Of a DNA stretch of 64,000 bases, positions 24,200 through 35,929 are shown piece after piece; within the stretch, counting starts at the first letter, position 1; every line of letters starts with the position of its first letter. Made by a program: the position numbers and the translations under genes. This DNA comes from Rhabdornis inornatus. Its lineage: Eukaryota > Chordata > Aves > Passeriformes > Rhabdornithidae. The stretch is from positions 1 to 64,000 of the forward strand of contig VWZS01002401.1 of assembly GCA_013397075.1 (NCBI GenBank), read 5' to 3'. Below the pieces are notes generated by a model that searched no databases, was not told where the DNA came from, and saw only the letters and a program-made list of their open reading frames with translations.

Positions 24200-27100
24200 T
24201 ATTGCATAGCATAGAATTACTGAGGAATGTGAGTCTGTGAGATGAGGTGCACAACCCATAAAAAGAGTTGTGCCAGTAATTCCAGGGGTTTCAGCTGAGC
24301 TGAGTCTACTTAATTTCTCTGATAACTTTGAGGAAAAATTGAAAGAATAGAAGCCTGGATTTTTCTATTAGTCTTCAACAATGGGAAAGAAGTAGAAAAC
24401 CCAAGAGACTGGTCACAATTAAGGAAGTTTAAAGTTTTATGAGGAAGATTAAACTAGCAGAATTACTTGGACATTTCTCTCTCAACTTCTTAACCCAGCA
24501 ACGGTGAAGCAATAGATGGGCACCAATGATGAGTCAAATAAACTCATGGTCCTATTTATACCATGTATTCCTTAAAAATATCTCTGTGCCTGAGATAAAA
24601 TATCATAACTTGATCGCAGACCAATCAACAGTTAGTTACAAATCAAACAAATACCTTTCTGAGTCAGCTGGTTACCATCACCAAAAATCTGTACTTAATT
24701 GCTGCTTAATTCAGTGAAGAAAAAAAAATTAATACTAAATCCCAAGATCTATTATTAAAAAGAAGAGCAATCCTGCCTTTCAAACCCCTATAAGACAGAT
24801 GCTGGAGATCAAAACTGCTGGAGATCAATTGTAACCAAGTGCTAACGTGTCCAGATACAAACTCTATAGCTTTGAAGATGCAGTTTACTTGGAATACCAC
24901 TGCAGCTGTGTGGATTAGTCAAATGTCAGCAAAGTGCTCTCTGCTGTCCTTGTATCAATTAAAGAAAGCCAGTAGTTTCAAAAGAGAAAGTAGCACTTAA
25001 ATATGCATATAGTCATTATTGATATAAAGATATTCTTAATTATCTACAGGTTCAAATTAGGTAGTCTAAATGCTCCAGCACTGCAAACACAGGAAAAAAA
25101 CAAACCCTATCATTTCTCTCACTGAGAGGCTATGTGAGCTTTATTGAAATAGTCTGTCAGCTTGCAAAGTGTTTCTTCCTGTGAATGTCACTTTTTACAG
25201 CTATTGCCATCAAAGTCTGCTTCTACAGGTAATTTTCTTAATGAAAGACTATTTTATTTAGACATAATTTTAAAAAGATACCTCAGGAGCTAGCAGCAGC
25301 AACAAAGCAAAGTAAAAAACCATCTGAAGCCTCTAAGAAATTGAACAGAATCTAGAAGATCATAATGAAATATTTACCTAAAGGAGCCACAAAAGTATCA
25401 TCAGCTGACATTTACTCAGGCTTAGGACTGTATAATATTACTATTTAAGGGAAGAAGATGATTAGTGGATAAATCTTGCTTATGTGCACAGTCCTACTTG
25501 GATCAATCAGTGCTCTTTTCAGTAAGATGGATGCTTTTTTCATAAGTATGTTAAAACTCATAAAGGACCAGTATGTGAAATGTTGCTGTATTGAATTATT
25601 CCAGTGAAACACAACAAGCCTTTCCATGGTGCCCTCAGAGATCATTTACCCTTCACACACTGCCACTAACTTATTTACTTTTCCTCTCTATTCCCTACAC
25701 TTTTCAGTCATTTTGTGCCACACTAATCAGTGTTTTGCCTAGTCATGATCAGTCATCATTTGACTGCTCCATATTATCCATGCACTGCTAACCTCAGTTT
25801 TGAGTCATGCATGTTACTAAATAGTCAAAAAGAAGTCAGAGAGCCTCATAAAAGCATGGAATTCCCAGGATCCCATCTTAAATGGAAAAGAAATAATACA
25901 TACTATTACAAAGTTATTTTGGCACAGACATCCAGGACATCCAAACTCAATTCCAGGAGCAGACCAAATACTTCAGAAGCAGCATGGCAAAATGAAGAAC
26001 AGTAAGAAGTTGTGCAGAAATGGAAATTCAGATGGTTGGAAGGCAGAGGTCAACTCCAGAGCAGTACACAGGCACAAGTGACTCTGGAAGACCCCTCCTT
26101 TTACTGTGTTCCTGACCAAGATACATGGTGAGAAAAGCTTTTAAAAGAAACTTTAGAGTGGATAATGCTTGTCCTTCTCCAGCTGATGTCAACAGAAACA
26201 CTGTACAAAAATCTGCTGCTTTCTCTGAGATGCCTCTGTGCTGGCCTGGCCCTAAAATCCTTAGGCATGAGTGAAGCACAGGAAGCTCTGTTTAGGAAGT
26301 TATGAGTTGGAGAGAGGGCAATTTCCTGGTTTATATGAAATTAATTCACCATTAAGGTGTTCATTACATTCCTGCAAGCAGTTTCAGTTTCAGTTAAAGG
26401 TATTTAACATGCTTCTCCTTCTCTGCCATGTTCCCCTGCTAAACCCAACTCTCCAACATATCAGGTGTTCAAAACCATCTTAGAAGTGTGAGGAAGAATA
26501 AAGAAAATCGACATGGCTGATTTCAGAATACTGGCTTTACTGTTATCTGTAATTCTGGAGTCATCCATCTTACAAGCATGACTATCTGCAAATAACCTGC
26601 AATTTGGGAACGAGCTGCGTGAATGCACTTGCTTTTATTTATACCCATCTTGTCAGAATTTATTTTTACTGGACTCATCAGTTCAACATCATTCTAGCTG
26701 CTTCAGCCATCAGGTACCAGCAGTCTCTTTTCTAGGAGGTCTCCCAGTCTCCTAGAACCTTGGGGCATGAATAAAACTCACAGTGAAGATAAATTAAGGA
26801 AGTCATCGGCAGTAAATAATCCAGACTTCAGTTGTTAGCACTCTTTTCTGTCCTTTCAAGGGAAATTTGAGCTGCTTTTTCAAAGAGGTTTAGTGGTAGT
26901 CTCTGGATATCAATCACCCTCTGCTTATTTCAGCATTTCATTAAAGTTTTCCTAATTTTTCTGTAGTCCTAGAAGACAATGCTTGTAAATTTTTCATGTA
27001 GCAGGAATCCTAGCCAGTCTATCAAAGTATCTGATAGGTCACTTTCTGCAACCCATTAGACCCTTCTCTTTTTTCATAGTCAATTCTGTTCCCAGGTCCC

Positions 27101-28130
27101 TAAAAATTTCCCGCTGGAATTCCCACCACCACTGGCATAGCAACTTGTCTCACAACTTTTCACCAGATTGAAACTTCTGATAATTCTGACTTCTGTTTGA
27201 AAAACAGCCTGAAAGCAAAGGAACAATTGGTGCTTTGAGGCTAAGAAAAAAACATGACCAAGCCCCACCTGCTTATGGTCAACCCTCTTTATGAGCAAGT
27301 TCAGTGTAAGCACAAGTTCACCCCATTCTTTTCCCAGTCCACAAATGGCATGAAATTCTGGATAATGCCAGCCCACTTATGCTCCCTATATCCTCCCAGA
27401 AGATATGAAATAACATGAGGCAGGTAACACAGGCAACAAATGCCATGCTTAATGAAAGTTTTGGGGGTTTTCCATGTTTTCAGGTGAGGTTCTTCTGGCA
27501 TCTTAGTGGAGTTATATGTCCTTGTTTTGTATTGCTTTGCATTTGTACAGCAACACACTCTGCCAAAATAATGGCCATTTGTTCTGTTTTTGCCTTCCTG
27601 ACAGTTCCCTTAAAGAAATTCCTCTAAAACTCATGGATGAAAAGTTTTACTAGAACCAATGGCAAGAACAAATGTAGATACATTGTAAGGATAAATTAGT
27701 TTACTCAACACAAAGCAGAATTTTAAAATGGAAAATTTTCTTACTACAAATTGCAACTGTTCTCCCTTTTTGGTCTTTTTACTATACATAGAAACTAAAT
27801 GACAAGCAAAAGACAGGGAGAAAATTATCTTAAGCTTTCTAACAGGTACTATTAAACCAGAATGGTCCTTCTGAAAAACAAGAATATTATTTCTTGTTGC
27901 TTACAAAAATATCAGCAATTTGCAGGGTATTTTAGTGCATTACAGAACTGATAGTTATGGTCACAGGAAATTAAAAATTGTAAACTTAGTTGTTCACAAA
28001 ATCTTATACAAGTATGTGATCAGAATTTAATCCTAGAATACAAACAAAAAATTAGTAGCAAATACTCATAAAAGACTATTTTCATACAATTCAAGAATTA
28101 TGAAAAAATTGTGAGTAATTTCATATAATG
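24200..28130. other. AT-rich DNA, no gene seen
   Basis: Nearly 4 kb with only short chance frames (under 100 codons) and no repeat I can name. CACTTTTCAGTCATTTTGTG near 25699 also occurs near 22769. Confidence 0.55.
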
Positions 28131-28133
28131 AAA

Positions 28134-28196
28134 CCATAGAATCACAGATTCCTCATCTAGGTTGGAAAAGACCTTGAAGATCATTGAGTACAACCA
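28134..28196 (-). repeat. CR1 LINE 3' terminus
   Basis: ATAGAATCACAGATT, then GGTTGGAAAAGACCTTGAAG and ATCATTGAGTACAACC reproduce the CR1 3' end in reverse orientation. This is a short 5'-truncated copy, as is usual for LINEs. Confidence 0.75.
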
Positions 28197-28199
28197 TAA

Positions 28200-31100
28200 A
28201 GCTTACACTGCCATATCTCTTTCTAGCCTATTCATAACCAGAGAAAAAAAGATGAAAATTCATTAACATTGTTATTAATTTAATATTTGGCATCATGTAC
28301 TGTTCAGTATTCTTATTTTAAAACTAACAATGATGGTGCTTCATTGTAAGAAATTAAACCAGGTATACACAATAGAAACTTGCACAGATTTACAGGACAA
28401 TGAGTTGTCAGCACACACTGAATTCACTTGAACTTCTATAAATTCGATAGACCTGAAAGCAGTATCAAACAGACCTTCTTTTGCTCTTTGTATTCCTGTA
28501 GAATAGTACTTGGTAGGCCAGATACATTTGTCACTGGTACAGTAAGGACCAGCAAAGGCTATAAAAATCAAGTTAATAACTTTTTGTCTATGACAGGTCC
28601 ATCAGATTTGGAATCCATTTCATCCACTTTTTAGTGATGATCAAACTTTTTATTCTATTGGATTTCTCACTTAATCTCTCAAGAATTTTCTGGACATTAA
28701 TAACCTGTCATCACAAAGGTGTGGTAAGTAAAGGCCTTGTTTTCACAAAATTGCTGCAATTCTGGCACCATGCAACAAAAGCAAGAAAAGCAATTTACTT
28801 GCAAACTAGAAGTTAAATACCTTCACATACCTGGAAAATACCACTACTTTATTGTGAGGTGTAATATTACATATTTCTATAATGGCTACACACTATATGA
28901 CTAATCTATTTTCAGACAGTAGGAGAAGGAAAAAAAAAAACTAATAAAAACCATGAATAGTCATTTTCTGTCTGGACTAAAGCATTGCCATTCAGAGTAA
29001 ATAGATGCTATTACACATTTAGTGATTTATTCATCAGCATTATCCAGTGAGGGCAGATTGCATGAATGCAGACAAAACAAGCAAGATTGCCAGCATTATG
29101 TTTTGCTGAACAAATATATAAGAAATAAGTCTTATTTACTTAATCTAGTTTGGGGGAAGAATATGAGCATATTACTATACAGCAGGTTTTGAGAATTCGA
29201 ATATGAAGTGAGTATATGAAGTCCCTGCAGAGGTCTTTCAAGTTATTAAAGTAACACAGAAAAAATGCTTTTTCCATATGAGAAATTCTTGTAACTGCTA
29301 GACAGTGAACTCAGAAACAAATTCTAATTTCTAAGGTTATATTGCTCTATCTGTCTGGTAGTAATTTTCTGCATTTTATTTTCACTTTAAGGATTTACCT
29401 TAGCTCAGCTCTAAGGACTGAACTAAAGAGTATAATAAGATCTCATATATTTCAAGCTACCACCCAAATTTGTAGACTGGATAGCAGAGGATTATCTGAA
29501 ACTTGCCCACCACCTTTGTTTTATTTCCATTACACATACAATCCTGCAGATATAATAGAACATAATAAGGGACAAGGCTGAAGAATCACATTAAGATGCA
29601 ATCACATGAAAGGTTAAGAGGCCATGGATGAAGACAGATTTTTTTATTAAGGACTTGGGATCATAAATGCAATTATTCACAAACAAAACCCATTCATCAA
29701 AAGTGAGCTGAGACTGAAACTGCATTTCAGTGGAGCCCAGCTTTGCTGTTTAATGCTAATAAATACATCAATATATTCAATTTGTATTACAGTGGGAAGA
29801 GAAAGCCACAGACTATGGCAGGAGTGGGCTCAGTACCTTGTAAAACTGCACCTGTCACTTTTTGGTACAACCTTATTACAGAATAGATGTTACTTAGTAG
29901 GTTCACTCTCAGATCGTTTGAAGATGATTACAAACCTAATTGCAAAATGCAGCTCAGTGATGCCACAGTTGCCTGATACAAGTATTTTCCAAGGATTTAG
30001 CTTGGCTTTGCAGTGCAGGGGCTCCATGGGCAGTGTTGGCACAACCTCTCTGCACCCCTGGGATGAGTGTTTTTAGCAAGGAGGTAACTCTCTTTGTTCC
30101 TGAAGAAAACAGGTGCATAGCTGGCAAGGGAGACCCTTTAAATCAATACTCTTGAAGTAAGAAAAATATAGCAGTCTACAAAGAGTATCAGTAAGAAGTA
30201 AAAAGAAACTCTCTGTTAAATGCATGCATTTAGAAATAGCCTAATGCCTGCTTCTAAGAGACAGAGATACTTTAGTCATTATTATATGCTAGGGAAGCTT
30301 CACATAAAATTATAGATACATATATATATATTTATCTCCTAGCCTGGTTCACACTGAAACACTGTTTAAAGGTTTGTCTCTTCTCAGTTATTGAATGTGG
30401 TTTGGTGTGCTAGGTTATTTAAAAACCATAGTCTCATTACTTCAATAGGCCAAGAAGCAGCTGACATCATTCCCTGATCATCTGTAGCATACTGAGCTCG
30501 TGGAAGTCAGACAGTCTCTGTGTATTGCAGTAAATCCCAGAGGACGAGGCTAAAAATTATTGTTTTCTCTTCTGTAAAGAACTTCTGTCCCTAGTGCCAC
30601 TTAACATTCCAGAGAATTATGGTGGCGGTGAGGTACCAGAGTTAAATGATCCAGAGTTAAAAGTCCTCTGTGCCAAGGGTTCTGGCTGCTTAAATGGGAA
30701 ATCTGCAGACGGGGAACTTTTTGGAAAGGTCACAAGGGTGACTCAGACATTTTGGTGCACTATCTAGATGCCATTTCTCAGCAACTCTGCTAAGTTCCTC
30801 CACATTAACAACATTGTGTCTGTGAGGACAATAAAGTTTAAAAGCCCCAAGAGCTTAAGAAATGAGTTCTAGGGAGAGATGTCTGCATGCTGCAGACCCA
30901 GATACTTCTTTCTTTTTGCTCAAACTTTATTTACTCCAACTCCCAGGGGAAAATTCATGAGAAAAAACTCATCTGTCACACTGCACTTGACAGTCCTTGA
31001 CTTAACTCCTTGTAGTGGCTTCTGTTAGAAAGCCTATACTGCTTCTCAGAGCAAAGATGGGGATTGCCAACAAAAGAACCAGAGAGCCATACAAGCTGCT

Positions 31101-32060
31101 ATGCACCTGACAGTTCACTGAGAATTTGTGAAGGATAAAATAGGAAGGAAGAAATTCTAAGCTTCAAGAGTTTTGTAGCTAGTGAAATACAGAGCTTGTT
31201 ATATTACAACTTGGACTGGGAGAAACCATCTTCTTAGGCCAGTGCAGCACCTGATGATACAAAAAAAAATTACAGTGTCCCCTAGATAAATTATTGCTTC
31301 TGACTTCTGGAAAAAAGTACAAGATTTTCAAAGCCTCTGGTGCAATTTCTCAAAAAAAACCCAACCCTGACTTTTCTTAAATTTATTCATTTTCCTCCTT
31401 TGTTTCTCCTTATAAATGGTCCATGAACACAACTTTTACATCTTCAGCCATCACAACAGGAACACATACTGCTGAACAGGAAGGGACCACAGTACAAATA
31501 TTTAGTTGAGGCCTGTAAAGCACTGCATTCCACTTTGCCATCACACCTTCTGTATTGGCTTATTTTATTTTAATAAAATTATTTAATTGCATTTGCTAGT
31601 GGGAAGTTATGCCATACTGCTATGGTTTCTTGTGGAAATCCTTTTTGCATTTTAATGCCAGTAAACAGAATTATTGATAGCAATGGTGATCAAGGAAGTG
31701 GCAGGTAGGGAATTGTTGAACCAACTAATCTTACTTTAGTCTAGTGAGGTCTGACACTACATTATATCTCTCTATGTTTACATTAGGGATAACATTTCAG
31801 CAATAAATTGCTGGGACTCTGTAAATAGCATTTGTTGACAGGGTTTGGGGTCCTTGGTAAATCTGAAGGATTTGAGATATGCAATTTCATGTTAGTCATT
31901 TTTGCTAGTGTGGTATTTGTAAATTTCTGTGAAAGCTTGGGAAAAAGTCCTTTCATAAACAAGCTGTATTTTATTTACTTATTTTCAGTAGTATTGTGCT
32001 TGAAAAAAGCATAATTCTTCTGACATGCACAAAAGTAGTATTAGAAATAAAGTCAAAGTA
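28200..32060. other. AT-rich DNA, no gene seen
   Basis: About 3.9 kb without recognisable exons or confident repeats. Frames reach at most 107 codons and show no family motif. Confidence 0.55.
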
Positions 32061-32064
32061 GCCC

Positions 32065-32480
32065 TTCTACTCTACACAATCCAAATAAGGCCTCACCTGA
32101 GGTCCTGGGTCAAGACTGGGACATCTCACCTTAAAAAATTTGGGACTCTATTTAAGAAAATCCATGGAAGAGCACAAAAAAAAAAAATCAAAATTCTAGA
32201 AGAAATTAAATACACACAGTGAAAAACAGTAAATCTCTCAGTCTAGTCTAGACTATAGACGATTGAGGAGACAGCTGCAACTATTAAAAAGTTGCCACAA
32301 GAGGAAGGGAATATACTGTTACATGTACTCATCTGGACAAGGCCAAAAATCAATGGACAGGAATTAATGAGGACCCTTGGATAACATGCTAAAATAAAAT
32401 TTCCTAGCCATAAGCATAGATAAAAAATTTAAATATTTTGCAGAGAAGGGAAATGGATTCCACTATCAGAAGCTTTGAAA
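32065..32480 (+). repeat. Ancient CR1 LINE fragment
   Basis: ATAAGGCCTCACCTGAGGTC corresponds to the CR1 segment normally reading GTGAGGCCACACCTNGAGT. Weakly conserved 3' blocks follow (GACAAGGCCAAAAATCAATG; AGAGAAGGGAAATGGATTCC). Divergence is high and an A-run is inserted near 32177-32189. No frame survives. Confidence 0.5.
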
Positions 32481-32579
32481 AACCATACTAGAGAACCACA
32501 GTGCCATGAGCAGCTGAGTAAAGACTACACAGCTTCCTGCAGTCCTTTCTCAGCCACTTTTGAATTATGATTCAGTAAT

Positions 32580-33110
32580 GTGAACTGCTAAAATGAGACT
32601 CACCAGCGAAGGTGGACTCGGGACGTTGGCTACACAACTCTTTATTCTGTTGAGGGAAGCAAAGAGGACTAACACAAATAAGAAAAGACTGGGGCAAGAG
32701 TGCACAGGTGCACAGCAGCTGGTTGGGTTGTTTACCAGCACAAAGAAGATCCTGTTGTGAGTATGCCTTGCAACAAGAAACAGATACTTCTTCAAATTAC
32801 CTGATACATTTGCTACCCAAAAATGCTCACAATAGGCTCCCCAGTACAGAGAAAGTGCACTCATAAGAAGAAATAAATGATTCTGGGCACTATATACTCC
32901 CCAAGTGGCAGTGACAAGTGAAATAACCTTCCCCTCTGGAAGAAAGAGGCCAAAAATTGGAATAATTTTCTTCTTCCACCAACCTGAAGCCAGGGTAGGA
33001 GCAGAAGGTAGCTCTAACCTTATTGCTTTGGGGATTTCATGGCAGCAGACTCCAAAAATGACAATTGATTTTCTAGACGGAGGAATCATAAAACTTGTGA
33101 AGCCCAGAGA
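32580..33110 (-). mobile_element. Possible decayed LTR (right boundary unknown)
   Basis: On the minus strand AATAAAGAG (about 32640-32648) is followed by GTTGTGTAGCCAACGTCCCG and AGTCCACCTTCGCTGG, then a TG-side end near 32580. This resembles an LTR R-U5 region and keeps two CpGs. I found no matching far end or target duplication. The 174-codon minus-strand frame at 32565-33089 overlaps it and has no recognisable motif. Confidence 0.3.
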
Positions 33111-35194
33111 GATTTAATCTACTGCATTTATAAGAAAATCAGTTAGCACACCGAAAGCTGTTTGATTATTCAGACACAATCTATCTTTGGCAAATCCTTA
33201 GTTCATTTTCTACCCTTTTTTCTTTATCTCTGTTTCTTTAATTACAACTTGTCTGGTGCATATCCTTCACCCACAGCAATTAAAAGAAGCCTAAAACTGC
33301 CTTCATTATCTCTTCCTTCAAGATCTCTTTTAAATCCTTGCATTATGCTGAGGTCAGACTAATGACACTATGGTTGTCCAGATCACTATTTTACAGTGTC
33401 ACACAAGGTTGGACATGATATGGATTAGAACTAAAAATAAACATAAGGAAATACAGGGGGTAGAGCTGAAAGAGGAATATCTGGCTGCAACTGAAGACCT
33501 TTATAAAACCATAAATTTCCATTCCCAATCCTTGAAACAAAAGTACAAATGTCCTGAAATAATATGCAGGCAATAAGCAGTTAATAGGTATTTCTACTCT
33601 TCCAGAGAATAAATATCTCATGCTGCAAAACCCTGAAATAGAAATTAAGTTGAAACATGCAATGTGCAAGATCAACCTCTGAGCAACCGCTCCAAGATTT
33701 TTATAAGTTCAGAACTCATCAATCAAATAACTAAGAAGGAGAATGACTGTTAGATAACAAAAAATTACCCAGAAATGCAAAAGTGGTTATAAAGACTGAG
33801 CATAATGTAATGTCCATTTAGAAAGCCATGTCCTACCTGTTACTCTTACATCACTGGTATTCCTACTGTAAAGAAAAGATATTTTACAATATAATTGGTA
33901 ACATTATTACAGCTCAAGCAATGATGAGAATTCACTTACAGTACTGTTTTACAAATAGGTAAACTGAACTGAAACAAATACAAGAGCCTTTTCAGATTTT
34001 GATGCTAATTGAAAGCCTACTTTGGAGAAGAAGCTAAAAAAGATTGATGTGATTAGTCAATGAAAACTGAGGCTGAGAAGTAATATCTTTACTTGCTTAA
34101 ACATTTTTCTATCAATAAAAATGTCAATAGGTACAGAACTAAAAATAAATATAAAATTCAACAAGAGATCAGAATAAGTTTAATAAATTTTAGTGTCAAT
34201 AGATGACATAGCCTTCCAGCAGAAAGGGGTATGGGAGACCTTGTCAGGAGGGTAGGAATAAACTGAAGGGCAGATTTAGCATCACAACCTTCCATCCCTC
34301 AAGGGACATGTGTAGCCTCGGTGGAATGACCAGATCACCTATTTTGTGGGAAAAAACTTCCCACAGCAAGGAAGTCAGCGGGAAATCCAAAGGAGGGAGA
34401 AAAATAAAAGCAATTCAATACTTCATACTTATGTAAAAGCTTTTCAGATCCACATTAAATATGTTGGCAACTCCTTCTGAGTTAAACATGTTCCTCCACT
34501 GAAAATGTAATGAAATTTAAGGGACTCAGATATTAGTTTCAGTGAAATATTTGTCAGGATATTGTGATTTAACAGAATCACTGAATATTTTGGGTTGGAA
34601 AGGACCTTTAAGGATCATCTAGAGCAACACCCCTGCAGTGAGCAAAGATGTCTTCAGCTAGATAAGCTGCTCAGAGGTGTGTCCTTGGCCTTGAATGTTT
34701 CCAGGGTTGGGGTATTGCTCTCTAGGCAACCTGCCAGTGCTTCACAAATCTCATTGGGACAAATTTCCTCCTTGTAGCTAGCCTAACTCTGCCCTCTTAG
34801 TTTAAAACCCTTGCCCCTTGTCCCATCTCAACAAGCCCTGCTGAACAGTTTGGACCCATCTTCCCTGTAAGATCCCTTTAGGCACCAGAAGTGGCTCTAA
34901 GGTCTGCCAAGCCCTTCTCTTCTCCAGGCTGAACAAACTCAGCTCTCTCAGCCTGTCTCCATTACACAGGTGCTCCAGCCCTCAGAGAATCTGCTCTGCT
35001 CTGGACTGGCTCCAGCAGATCCGTATCCTCCTTTTGTTGGGGGCTATGAGGACAGACACAGGACTGCAGCTGGGGTCTTACCAGAGTGGAAGAGAGAGGG
35101 AGAACCACCTCCCTGGATCTGCTGGTCACAATTCTTTTGATACAGCTCAAAATACAGCTCTTGGCTGCATTCTGTGCTGCCACACTGCCATGTC

Positions 35195-35200
35195 ATGTCC
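35195..35200. repeat. Target-site duplication ATGTCC, left copy
   Basis: This exactly matches 35575-35580 and immediately precedes the LTR's TG. Confidence 0.85.
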
Positions 35201-35574
35201 TGTCGCTACCGCGCTAGAGAGAGCAGTGACAGTAACACGGACCTCCTTGGGGAAAAGAAGGCATTTTATTGAGAACATGGTTTGTATCTATAGGGTGTTC
35301 TGCTGAACTAAGACAAGACAGTAGTTTATTGGATAGTTGGGAAAACATTTCTGGGACAGTACTTCAGGACAGGTCCCACGGTCAGCACCAGGTGTTAATC
35401 TATGTTATTAATTCCATTCTATTTTGACAAAACTATCGTCCTGGGAAAAAACTCCCTGCCGGAGATGAACATGTTATTAGCTTGGGAAAGGATTTGAGAG
35501 AACCAGGAGAGACTTCAGCCTGGGAATGATTTCACTGGCTGTAATTTTCTTAGGCCTCTAACAGTGTGTCCACA
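35201..35574 (-). mobile_element. Solo LTR (ERVK-type) nested in CR1, perfect 6-bp duplication
   Basis: The LTR runs from TGTCGCTACC at 35201 to GTGTCCACA at 35574 (374 bp). It is flanked by identical ATGTCC at 35195-35200 and 35575-35580. Removing LTR and one copy rejoins the CR1 sequence. On the minus strand AATAAA lies at 35265-35270, 64 bases before the LTR end, with a CTATAGATA box just upstream (35284-35293). A 6-bp duplication is characteristic of alpha- and betaretroviral integrases. The ...TAGCGACA end is shared with the LTR at 12116. Internal genes were lost by LTR-LTR recombination. Confidence 0.88.
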
Positions 35575-35580
35575 ATGTCC
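35575..35580. repeat. Target-site duplication ATGTCC, right copy
   Basis: This exactly matches 35195-35200 and immediately follows the LTR's terminal CA. Confidence 0.85.
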
Positions 35581-35929
35581 AGCTTGTCACCCACCGGTAC
35601 CCCCAAGTCCTTCTCAGCAGGCTCTCTGAGTCCCTCCACCCTCCAGCCTGTATTATTACCCTGAGGGCAGCTCCTCAGCCAGTCCTACTAATTCCTTGAA
35701 CAGCTGGAAGTTTCCTTTCTTAAAATTCAGGGTCCTGACTTTACTCTTTGCCTGGCCCATATCACTCAGGACTGCAAACTCCACCAGTGCATGATCCCCA
35801 CAGCCCAGGCTGCCTCCAGTCTAGACATCACCAATCAGCTCATGTTGGACCATTCGGCCCCATATCACATCCCCTCTAGCAGGGCTGCCTATTACCTGGC
35901 TTAAGAAGTTAAGATTTAGAGACACAACA

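Larger units (their letters stand above)
34573..35910 (-). repeat. CR1 LINE, long fragment split by a solo LTR
   Basis: The 3' terminus is at the left (CAGAATCACTG, GGTTGGAAAGGACCTTTAAG). Reverse-transcriptase coding follows on the minus strand, with SRSREVVLPLSSTLVRPQLQ from about 35040-35110. The 5' side continues beyond the LTR at 35581-35910 with AGCTTGTCACCCACCGGTAC and upstream CR1 ORF sequence, after an apparent internal deletion. Excluding the LTR about 960 bp remain. Frames are broken; it is inactive. Confidence 0.88.

Noticed and set aside
32565..33089. 174-codon minus-strand open frame
   Set aside because: It is the longest ATG-type frame on the minus strand near here, but it has no recognisable motif, overlaps LTR-like sequence, and a frame of this length is expected by chance in 64 kb.
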